Source: Bacteroidota bacterium (GTDB lineage Bacteria > Bacteroidota > Ignavibacteria > UBA10030 > UBA8401). From it: a DNA stretch of 64,000 bases. The notes beneath the pieces are model-generated. The model had not been told where the DNA came from. It saw only the letters and a list, made by a program, of their open reading frames with translations, and did not search any database. Location: assembly GCA_021796215.1 (NCBI GenBank), contig JAJYOK010000012.1:1-64000 (forward strand), read 5' to 3'. This document shows, piece by piece, positions 26,252-33,559 of this stretch (position 1 is the stretch's first letter; the number at the start of each line of letters is the position of its first letter). The position numbers and the translations under genes are program-made.

Positions 26252-27655
26252 ATGGCAACCACTCCTCTTGGCATCCCGGAACTGACACCGCAATTCCGCC
26301 GACGCCGCGTCGAAAACTGGCTCCTCCTCGGTTTTCTCTACGCCACATTTTACATGACGCGATATAACTACACCGCCGCCGCCCCGACCCTGGCAGACAT
26401 TCTTGGATGGAAAAATACCGATCTTGGCATCTTCGAAACCCTGATGCCGCTCGTGTATGGTCTCGCCGTTGTCTTCAACGGTCCTCTTGCGGATAAGTTC
26501 GGCGGCAAGAAAGCATTCCTCTTCGGCTCCGTCGGAGTTATCATCATGAATCTCCTTTTCGGCATCGCAAGCTTCGCTGTCGTTGCACCGGCAGTCTGGG
26601 AAGGCACAGGCATGGCACGTCACGTTGTTACACCGACCGTGCTTCGCTTCGGAATGTCGGGCGGAATGCTTCTCACGCTCATGGCAATTGTCTGGAGTCT
26701 CAACGGATACTTTCAATCGTTCGGCGCGCTTTCCATTGTGAAAGTGAATGCGCAATGGTTTCACGTGCGGGAACGCGGAACATTTTCCGGCATCTTCGGC
26801 GTGTTGATCCGCTTCGGATTGATTCTCGCATTTCAAGGCGTGCCGCTGATTTTGCTCTTCTTCCCATGGCAGTACACATTTTGGATTCCGGGAATCGTCG
26901 TGACAGTTCTGCTGATCTTGAATTGGTTTCTCATGGAAGATTCTCCGAAACAGGCAGGCCTTGGCGAGTTCGATACCGGTGATGAAATTGATCCCGATGA
27001 CAAACCATTGCCCCTGAAAGCAATTCTTGCGAAAGTGTTCGGCTCACGTATCACGTGGACGATTGCCGCAGCGTCAATGATGATCGGCTTTGTGCGCCGC
27101 AGTGTTGTAGATGCGTGGTGGCCCAAATATTTTGTTGATGTGTACGGCGCGGACAGAACCGCATTCGCCACGTATCTTCCCTATGTCGTCGCAACATGGG
27201 GCATTGCCATTGCCGGCATCGCCGGCGGGTTTGTTTTCGGCATCGCCTCCGATAAAAAATTCGGCGGGCGGCGTGCACCGATGATTGCGTTCGGGTTTTT
27301 GGGAATGGCCGGCATACTCGCCCTGTTCGGAATTTCCGATGCATTGAATTTCGGTCCGCTTGCCGCCGCGAGCTGGTTGGTCCTTCTGTCTTTTTGCGTG
27401 AACGGCGCACACGGATTGATCGGCGGCGCAGCATCAATGGATTTCGGCGGGAAAAAAGCCGCAGCAACAGCGGCAGGAATGTTCGATGGAGTTCAATATC
27501 TCGCCGGAGCGTTCGTCGGAATAGGAGTCGGCTACATCACCACCACATGGGGCTGGGGTCCATGGCATTGGGCGCCAATTCCCTTCGCACTCGTTGGCGT
27601 CTGGCTGATGTCACGAATCTGGAATGTCGTTCCGAAAGGAAAAGCGAGACACTGA
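26252..27655 (+). CDS. MFS transporter, organophosphate:phosphate antiporter type
   Basis: Twelve-segment inner-membrane carrier of 467 residues. It resembles the GlpT/UhpT family: NWLLLGFLYATFYMTRYNYTAAAPTLAD in segment 1, GPLADKFGGKKAFLFGS after segment 2, FQSFGALSIVKVNAQWFHVRERGTFSG in segments 4-5, and a second-half SMDFGGKKAAATAAGMFDGVQYL. Substrates of relatives are glycerol 3-phosphate and hexose phosphates exchanged for phosphate. I chose ATG 26252; the frame is open further upstream, but that part coincides with the palindrome array and does not look like protein. The array suggests tight regulation. Confidence 0.88.
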   Translation: MATTPLGIPELTPQFRRRRVENWLLLGFLYATFYMTRYNYTAAAPTLADILGWKNTDLGIFETLMPLVYGLAVVFNGPLADKFGGKKAFLFGSVGVIIMNLLFGIASFAVVAPAVWEGTGMARHVVTPTVLRFGMSGGMLLTLMAIVWSLNGYFQSFGALSIVKVNAQWFHVRERGTFSGIFGVLIRFGLILAFQGVPLILLFFPWQYTFWIPGIVVTVLLILNWFLMEDSPKQAGLGEFDTGDEIDPDDKPLPLKAILAKVFGSRITWTIAAASMMIGFVRRSVVDAWWPKYFVDVYGADRTAFATYLPYVVATWGIAIAGIAGGFVFGIASDKKFGGRRAPMIAFGFLGMAGILALFGISDALNFGPLAAASWLVLLSFCVNGAHGLIGGAASMDFGGKKAAATAAGMFDGVQYLAGAFVGIGVGYITTTWGWGPWHWAPIPFALVGVWLMSRIWNVVPKGKARH

Positions 27656-27731
27656 TTATTTTGCTGACAAAAGATTCGGTTAGTCATGTTACGCAAAAAG
27701 ATTGTTTTTGAAAATCAAAAACCAGAGTACC

Positions 27732-27922
27732 GTCATTCCCGAATGTTTTTATCGGGAATCTATTTGTAGAATTTGAGTCAAAAACAATGTCATTCCCGCC
27801 TTCCTGCCTACCGCAGGCAGGCGCGGGAATGACATTACTGATGTTGAGTCGTCGAAAAAGTTATTTTGCGCAACTTCAGCTACCGCACTAACATTCCCGC
27901 AAAAAAAACTGCGGGATTTCTG
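27732..27922. repeat. Cluster of CATTCCCG...CGGGAAT palindromes between convergent genes
   Basis: Three elements: 27732-27766 (CATTCCCG then TCGGGAATCTAT); 27788-27834, a 12-bp stem TGTCATTCCCGC/GCGGGAATGACA with an inner CCTGCCT/AGGCAGG stem; and 27893-27922 (TCCCGC, A-rich loop, GCGGGA). REP-like. Related pieces lie at about 22589 and 37892. They separate the stops of the MFS and T9SS-cargo genes and may end both transcripts. Confidence 0.65.
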
Positions 27923-27936
27923 GTCAAATGGCGCCG

Positions 27937-30900
27937 TTATTTGGTCATCAGCATTTTCTTTATCAACTGCTTGCCACTAAACTGCAACCGTGCAAAATAC
28001 ATGCCGCTCGCAAGGCTCGTTCCATCGAACACTACCTGATGATATTCTCCGGCTTTCATCTCTTCGTTCACCAATGTTTTTACTTCACGTCCGAGAACAT
28101 CGTAGATCTTCAACATTACTTTTCCATCGTCCGGCAATGTGAACCCGATTGTCGTCGAAGGATTGAACGGATTCGGATAATTCTGTGAGAGCGAAAACAC
28201 TCGCGGCACTTCAATTGCTACTTCCACTTCCTGTGAATACTTGTATGTGCCGTCGCGATTGATCTGTTTCAAACGATAGGCGTAACATCCGCCGGAAAGC
28301 TTTGCATCGGTGAACGAATACTCTTTCGGTGCGTTGGAAGTGCCGGAGCCGGAGATGAAGCCAACTTTGAACCACGTGGATTGTTGGATTGATGGATGAT
28401 TGGATTTGTTTCCATCTTCCATTTTCCCTGAACCATTAACCATTAACCTGCGTTCTACTTCCCATCCTGCATTCTCCACCTCGGTTGCCGTTGTCCATTT
28501 CAATTCCGCGTTGCTGCTGTTGAGCAGTGTTGCTGTGAGTGATGTAAGTTCTACCGGCAATGGACTGTCGCTGCTTATCCAGCCGTCTGTTGCATCAAAA
28601 TTGAAGTTGTTGAGTGTGCCGTTATTGTCTCCTACCCAATCATGCGCGGTCGTGTTTGTTCCGGATTCATTGAGCTGCCAGTAAGCGACGAGTCCCGTCT
28701 CATCGCCATTAAGCGCTGTGTTCATAGTCGCCTGAATCTCTGCCTGAGTGCGCGCTACATTCCACACGCGTACTTCATCAAGTGCGCCTTTGAACCAAGA
28801 GTTGTTACCCAGATTTTGATCTTCACCAAGAAAAAAATCAACACTTGTATTTGCTACGTAGCCGGAGGCGTCGGCCGGCCCGTAAGCTGTTCCGTTTACG
28901 TAGAACGTGAATGTGTTTGCCGTGCCATCATGGACCGCGGCTAAGTGCGCCCATTGCCCATCTTGAATTGCCGGTCCATACAGAGCGGATCCATTGCATG
29001 CAAATAGCCATGTGTTGTCTGAAAATGCCATGAAGGTGTAGCCGTTGAATGAGCCGTTGATGCTGCTGAGAGGCTCCCTTCGCGTGCCATCGTTTCCGTC
29101 GCACCGGGCCCAGAATTCAACCGTGAAATCACCAGAGGGATTCAACACCGCAGCATATGGAACATCAACGTAGTCATTGGCGCCGTCAAACAGCAGTGTG
29201 TTCCCCGCCGAGGAGGATATCGACGTAAAGCTCTGTTCGGTGCTCACAAAATAATTTGCCGGTGAACTGCTCGTTCCCGACACACGGTAATAATACGTGG
29301 TTCCGTTGGCAAGTCCCGTAAGCGAAGCAGAGACCGAAGTGGCTGTGTTTCCATCCACGGTCGAAGGAGATCCGCTCACGCTGTCTGAATAAACTCCTGA
29401 GGTCGTTCCGTATAAAAATTGTACCGTGGCGCTTATACTATTGGGAAACACCATGCCTTGGAGGGTTGCGGTTGTCTGTGTTACATTTACGGCTACGGAT
29501 GCATCAGCAGCGGGCATGCTGTAATATCGTGCAACGGCAAATGCGTAATGGTTTGAAGCGTCTTTAGAACATCCCCCTGCAACGATCTTTCCATCACTTT
29601 GTATGGCTATGGAATTTGCCACGGCATAGCTGCTGTCGCCTCCCGAAATGAAATTACTCACGCTGCCGCCCGCACCGAATGTATTGTCCGGCGTTCCGTC
29701 TGTATTGTCTCGTGCAATGGCAAAAACGTAGTTAGATGAAGCGTCAGCAGAAGCTCCCCCTGCGACGATCTTTCCATCACTTTGTATGGCTATGGACATT
29801 GCCTTGTCATCATTGCCGCCGCCCCCCTCAATGTGATTAAGCACGCTGCCGCTTGTGCCGAATGTGGGGTCAAGCGTGCCGTCTGTATCGTATCGGGAAA
29901 TGGCAAACGCAGTCCATCCCAACTGGTAATCAGAATACCCCCCCGCAACAATCTTTCCATCACTTTGTATGGCAATGGAATATGCCTTGTCATCATTGCC
30001 GCCGCCTCCCGAAATGTAATTCCTCACGCTGCCGCTTCCTGTGCCGAATGTGTTGTCCAGCGTGCCGTCTGTATTGTATCGTGCTACGGCAAAAGCGCAG
30101 TTCCCTGAACTGTCAAGAGAATATCCGCCTGCAACGATCTTTCCATCGCTTTGTATGGCAATGGAATATGCCTCGTCATATGTGCTGCCACCTCCCGAAA
30201 TGTAATTCCTCACGCTGCCGCTCGTGCCGAAAGTGGTGTCCAGCGTGCCGTCTGTATCGTATCGGGCAATGGCAAAAGCGTAGCTATTATAAGAACCGTC
30301 ATCAGAATACCCCCCAGCAACGATCTTTCCATCGCTTTGTATGGCAATGGAATATGCATCGTCATCATCACCGCCGCCTCCCGAAATGTAATTCCTCACG
30401 CTGCCGTTCGTGCCGAATGTGGGGTCCAGCGTGCCGTCTGTATTATACCGGGCAATGGCAAACGCGGTTCCTGAACCGTCATAAGAATACCCCCCCGCAA
30501 CAATCTTTCCATCACTTTGTATGGCTATGGAAGTTGCAATGTCACTTGTGCCGCTGCCTCCCGAAATGTAATTCCTCACGCTGCCGCTTGTGCCGAATGT
30601 GGTGTCCAGCGTGCCGTCTGTATTATACCGGGCAATGGCAAACGCGGTTCCTGAACCGTCAGAAGAATACCCCCCCGCAACGATCTTTCCATCACTTTGT
30701 ATGGCAATGGAATTTGCAATGTCAATGGTGCTGCCGCCTCCCGAAATGAAATTACTCACGCTGCCGTTCGTGCCGAATGTGGAGTCAAGCATGGACGACG
30801 GAGAGGAGAGTGACATTCTGTTTTTTATGCCGGGTGAAGAATTATGTTTCACTCCGAATGGCTGCCTTTGGTGCTGGAACTTGCCGGGGTGTTTCTGCAT

Positions 30901-31011
30901 CACGTTTTGCGGCGATGCTTGCTTGCTGCCCGTTACCCGAGCAAATGCCATGGTGCTCATGCCAAGCAAGAACATGGAAGCAAAAAGTTTAATGCGGTGA
31001 AAATGTTTCAT
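27937..31011 (-). CDS. Secreted T9SS cargo: delta-60 repeats, LamG-like domain, C-terminal sorting domain
   Basis: This 1024-residue protein begins with a signal peptide (to about residue 25, MAFARV). Then come about eight delta-60-type repeats of ~60 residues (DSTFGTNGSV...SIAIQSDGKIVAGGYS...FAIARYNTDGTLD), a fibronectin-III-like module (about 505-595), and a LamG/concanavalin-like domain (LLFDGANDYVDVPYAAVLNPSGDFTVEFWAR to AYWQLNE). A domain with LPVELTSLTATLLNSSNAELKWTT follows, and the T9SS sorting domain is SQNYPNPFNPSTTIGF...GMYFARL to the end. It is probably surface-exposed or released. A good AAGGAG site precedes the ATG. The DNA repeats are nearly identical at about 180-bp period (29560-30780). 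Confidence 0.93.
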   Translation of the reverse strand: MKHFHRIKLFASMFLLGMSTMAFARVTGSKQASPQNVMQKHPGKFQHQRQPFGVKHNSSPGIKNRMSLSSPSSMLDSTFGTNGSVSNFISGGGSTIDIANSIAIQSDGKIVAGGYSSDGSGTAFAIARYNTDGTLDTTFGTSGSVRNYISGGSGTSDIATSIAIQSDGKIVAGGYSYDGSGTAFAIARYNTDGTLDPTFGTNGSVRNYISGGGGDDDDAYSIAIQSDGKIVAGGYSDDGSYNSYAFAIARYDTDGTLDTTFGTSGSVRNYISGGGSTYDEAYSIAIQSDGKIVAGGYSLDSSGNCAFAVARYNTDGTLDNTFGTGSGSVRNYISGGGGNDDKAYSIAIQSDGKIVAGGYSDYQLGWTAFAISRYDTDGTLDPTFGTSGSVLNHIEGGGGNDDKAMSIAIQSDGKIVAGGASADASSNYVFAIARDNTDGTPDNTFGAGGSVSNFISGGDSSYAVANSIAIQSDGKIVAGGCSKDASNHYAFAVARYYSMPAADASVAVNVTQTTATLQGMVFPNSISATVQFLYGTTSGVYSDSVSGSPSTVDGNTATSVSASLTGLANGTTYYYRVSGTSSSPANYFVSTEQSFTSISSSAGNTLLFDGANDYVDVPYAAVLNPSGDFTVEFWARCDGNDGTRREPLSSINGSFNGYTFMAFSDNTWLFACNGSALYGPAIQDGQWAHLAAVHDGTANTFTFYVNGTAYGPADASGYVANTSVDFFLGEDQNLGNNSWFKGALDEVRVWNVARTQAEIQATMNTALNGDETGLVAYWQLNESGTNTTAHDWVGDNNGTLNNFNFDATDGWISSDSPLPVELTSLTATLLNSSNAELKWTTATEVENAGWEVERRLMVNGSGKMEDGNKSNHPSIQQSTWFKVGFISGSGTSNAPKEYSFTDAKLSGGCYAYRLKQINRDGTYKYSQEVEVAIEVPRVFSLSQNYPNPFNPSTTIGFTLPDDGKVMLKIYDVLGREVKTLVNEEMKAGEYHQVVFDGTSLASGMYFARLQFSGKQLIKKMLMTK
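28378..28448. repeat. Intergenic-type repeat words inside a coding loop of the T9SS cargo gene
   Basis: 28378-28407 is a run of GGATTGTTGGATTGATGG words and 28431-28448 is AACCATTAACCATTAACC. The same GGATT words form intergenic repeats at 19575, 21045 and 33457. Here they encode a low-complexity loop (about MVNGSGKMEDGNKSNHPSIQ) between conserved WEVERR and WFKVGF strands. Confidence 0.55.
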
Positions 31012-31078
31012 CTTTTACTCCTTTTTTAGTTAACGAACTGAAGCTGCATAAAACAAATTGTGTTCCTTCAAAAAACAA

Positions 31079-31130
31079 AAAACCTCCGGCACTTCGCTTG
31101 CGAGAAATTCCGGAGGTTTTTAATTTTTTT
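31079..31130. terminator. Terminator-like hairpin between divergent genes
   Basis: CCTCCGG (31083-31089) pairs with CCGGAGG (31110-31116), extended by AAAA/TTTT. A small inner TCGC/GCGA stem sits in the loop. TTTTTAATTTTTTT follows on the plus strand. No known plus-strand gene lies upstream; on the minus strand it falls in front of the T9SS cargo gene. Confidence 0.6.
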
Positions 31131-31133
31131 ACT

Positions 31134-31152
31134 GCTGCGCTGGCGGCGCAGC
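31134..31152 (+). other. GC-rich hairpin in the LuxR leader region
   Basis: GCTGCGC and GCGCAGC form a 7-bp stem around a short loop, between two terminator-like hairpins. It could be part of a folded leader RNA. Confidence 0.4.
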
Positions 31153-31197
31153 TGTCAGAAAGACTGCATGAAGATACAACGCCATAATCGTTTCCGC

Positions 31198-31224
31198 ATC
31201 ACCCCTGAGGGTGATTTTTGTTTT
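31198..31224 (+). terminator. Intrinsic terminator or attenuator just before the 7TM-LuxR gene
   Basis: ATCACCC (31198-31204), loop CTGA, GGGTGAT (31209-31215), then TTTTGTTTT. It ends 38 bases before the ATG of the regulator, on the same strand, which suits attenuation or an upstream small RNA. Confidence 0.65.
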
Positions 31225-31262
31225 AATTATCGTTATTATTGTTCCCAAAAAGCCAAATCGAG

Positions 31263-32519
31263 ATGCTGCTTCCTTCAATCCTAAGCGTTATTCCGCCGAC
31301 AGTCTGTTTTGCTCTCACTATTTATGTCGCGCTGCTTGGCTGGCACAACAGGGGCATTAAGGTCTTTTTGGCATTGCTCTTCACGCTTACAGCCTACGGC
31401 GTTGTGCAGGTAATCATTCAGAGCCAGCATGACATAAATGAATTGTCCTCCCTGCTGAGAATTAGGACCGCGTTTTGGGGATTGATTACGCCTTTGAGCT
31501 ATCACACCATTATTGCATTAATGAAGGACAGGGCAAAGCGGCGGATGTTTGTTCTTGCTTACCTCTATGTAGTTGGCGCGATCATCATTGCCTTTCTGCT
31601 GAATGGCTACACCATTTTTAAAGAATATTATCTCGCATGGTGGGGATGGGGCGCAGAAATGAATCCCGACAGTTGGTTCTTCTGGGCGTTTCATACATAT
31701 CTGGTTTCAGGTGTGCTGGCACTGATAATAACCTTGCTTGCAATCAGGCAGCACACGGAAAATTACCGGATACAAAAACTTGCACACGTCATACTGATAA
31801 ATTTTATTTGGGGAGGCATTTTCACCACACTCCCGTATGCCATTCTTTCATGGTTCAAATTTCCTACAGAATTCCTGTTATCGTATGCCGGCAATGTTGC
31901 AATGTTCCTCATCGTATTTGCAGTTCAGAAATATCATCCTGAAAAGCTTTCTGCAAGCAGTCTCCTTGCAAATTTGTCCTCGTTCCTGCAGACCGAAGCA
32001 TTGATGATTACTCCCGAGAAGAAAATACTATGGCTCAACAGGGCGAAAATATCATTCAATGGATTTACACCAAAAGATTTGGAAGGGGCAGGATACGAAA
32101 AGGTGTTTACAAATGTCGCTCTGGTAGAACAAGAGATGAATAAGATAAGAACAGACGCGCGTTATTCTGCATCGTTTGAAACCGAATGCAATACGAGCAC
32201 GAAAACTACGATAAATGTACGAATCAGTATATCGGGATTAAGAAACGAATTTAATGATGTGATCGCTTATCTCGTAGTGTACAATGAGCTAAGTGATACC
32301 ACAACTTTGTTGGAATGCCTTCAGGGTTCTTACGAATTGTCGAACAGGGAAAAGGACGTTGCCGGATTGCTGCTCAGTGAATACAGCAACACGCAAATCT
32401 GCGACAGGCTGTTCATTTCACTCAATACTGTAAAAACACACACACGGAACATCTACCAAAAAACGCACACAGCCAACCGCAAAGAGTTTAAAGATTTTTG
32501 CAAGAACTTAACGGGATAA
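31263..32519 (+). CDS. Membrane-bound LuxR-type transcriptional regulator (7TM, PAS-like, HTH)
   Basis: The 418 residues begin with seven predicted membrane segments, like the 7TM N-terminal region of some histidine kinases (ILSVIPPTVCFALTIYVALLG ... FLLSYAGNVAMFLIVFAV, to about residue 215). A PAS-like middle follows (about 225-330; ITPEKKILWLNRAKISFNGFTPKDL). The C terminus is a GerE/LuxR helix-turn-helix (LSNREKDVAGLLLSEYSNTQICDRLFISLNTVKTHTRNIYQK). It appears to sense at the membrane and bind DNA itself, without a kinase. ATG 31263 is preferred to an upstream TTG. It is divergent from the T9SS cargo gene, its possible target. Confidence 0.87.
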   Translation: MLLPSILSVIPPTVCFALTIYVALLGWHNRGIKVFLALLFTLTAYGVVQVIIQSQHDINELSSLLRIRTAFWGLITPLSYHTIIALMKDRAKRRMFVLAYLYVVGAIIIAFLLNGYTIFKEYYLAWWGWGAEMNPDSWFFWAFHTYLVSGVLALIITLLAIRQHTENYRIQKLAHVILINFIWGGIFTTLPYAILSWFKFPTEFLLSYAGNVAMFLIVFAVQKYHPEKLSASSLLANLSSFLQTEALMITPEKKILWLNRAKISFNGFTPKDLEGAGYEKVFTNVALVEQEMNKIRTDARYSASFETECNTSTKTTINVRISISGLRNEFNDVIAYLVVYNELSDTTTLLECLQGSYELSNREKDVAGLLLSEYSNTQICDRLFISLNTVKTHTRNIYQKTHTANRKEFKDFCKNLTG

Positions 32520-32606
32520 CGACATTCTCCGCCGCCGGACTTTCGAAAGTCTTCAATCCCGTTACCAACGTCCCGAATGGGTCTCTTCGGGATTAGTAAG
32601 TCAATA

Positions 32607-32629
32607 ACATTGAAACACTGTTTCAATGT
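32607..32629. repeat. Perfect 23-bp palindrome between convergent genes
   Basis: ACATTGAAACA, one central C, then its exact complement. It lies between the stops of the LuxR-type gene and the P-loop gene. It lacks a clear U tract, so it may be a terminator of sorts or a protein-binding site. Confidence 0.6.
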
Positions 32630-32720
32630 GTAATTCTCATTCACTCTCAGCGAAGCAGCGCTTCTCCAACATTCCGTTTCTAAACAGAGATTGGAAATAA
32701 CATGAGGATTCGATTAGCCG

Positions 32721-33434
32721 TTACTTCTTCAAACTCCACAGCTTCGTTGTCACTCGTTCCAATTCGTCGCCAATCAATTTCGGGTCCAGAGTTTTTTCCG
32801 GTTCGTTCTCAAACACTGCGTAGGGAATTTTGCAGCTATTTACATCAATGAAATTTTTATCCTTCGCTTCCAATTTCTCCCAGTCGTTCGTCTTGTAATA
32901 AAATTCCATCTTCTCATCGGGAAGAGAATGATAAAGAATCGAATCCTCCATTCCTTTTCGTGCGCGGCGGTGATTCTTGCGGACCGATTCTTCGTACGAA
33001 ACGCGGATATACATCAATGCCGCATGTTTCAGAATATCTTCGTGCAAATAGGTCATCGCTTCAAAAATTCCGTTGTCGCCGCCCCGCGCAAATTCCACAA
33101 GCGTCGTCATCGCATCGTGGTAGTGCGGATTGCGTGCAAGCTTTTTCCGGTATTCCAGCGAAATCCGCTCGATATACAGATTCCAGATAAAATGATCGTT
33201 GAACCAATATTTTTCATCGGTCCATTTGCGCGGCTTGCCGTGCTTCGTCAGAATATCGTCGGCTTCGAACGTTTCCCAGACATAGACGAAATCATCGAGC
33301 TCTTCAAAGTTCGCAATGTGAAATCGCTCGAGCCGTTCCTTCGGGTCGCACTTCTTGAGAAAATCAATGACTTCCGATTTGCCCGCCGCGGGCCTTCCGG
33401 TAATGATAAGAATTGGAAAATGAGCAGCATTCAT
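32721..33434 (-). CDS. P-loop ATPase/kinase-like protein of unknown substrate
   Basis: The 237 residues start with a beta strand and Walker A loop (PILIITGRPAAGKSEVIDFLKK), as in small-molecule kinases. There is no clear Walker B; acidic stretches such as FEELDDFVYVWETFEADD follow, and the rest is rich in aromatic and basic residues (YIRVSYEESVRKNHRRARKG, which could be a lid). I do not recognise a named family. ATG 33434 is chosen because AGGAG lies five bases before it; a GTG six bases upstream is the alternative. It stands alone between a palindrome and an intergenic repeat. Confidence 0.75.
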   Translation of the reverse strand: MNAAHFPILIITGRPAAGKSEVIDFLKKCDPKERLERFHIANFEELDDFVYVWETFEADDILTKHGKPRKWTDEKYWFNDHFIWNLYIERISLEYRKKLARNPHYHDAMTTLVEFARGGDNGIFEAMTYLHEDILKHAALMYIRVSYEESVRKNHRRARKGMEDSILYHSLPDEKMEFYYKTNDWEKLEAKDKNFIDVNSCKIPYAVFENEPEKTLDPKLIGDELERVTTKLWSLKK

Positions 33435-33456
33435 ATTCACTCCTGTGATTAAAATA

Positions 33457-33531
33457 GGATTAATGGATTACCGGATTGTTGGAAAATCGAAAAACACCTA
33501 TCCATGTATCGAGCAATTCATTCATCCAATG
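33457..33531. repeat. Intergenic GGATTNATGG-type repeat, third site
   Basis: GGATTAATGGATTACCGG words (33457-33483) face CAATTCATTCATCCAATG (33514-33531), partly complementary, as at 19575 and 21045. Confidence 0.5.
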
Positions 33532-33559
33532 TTTTTAGGTTGCGTGACTTTGTGTAACG

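Noticed and set aside
29853-30749. A 298-residue forward frame antisense to the T9SS cargo gene
   Set aside because: Its Cys/Arg-rich repeats are the antisense reading of the delta-60 repeats. The minus-strand protein is clearly the real one.
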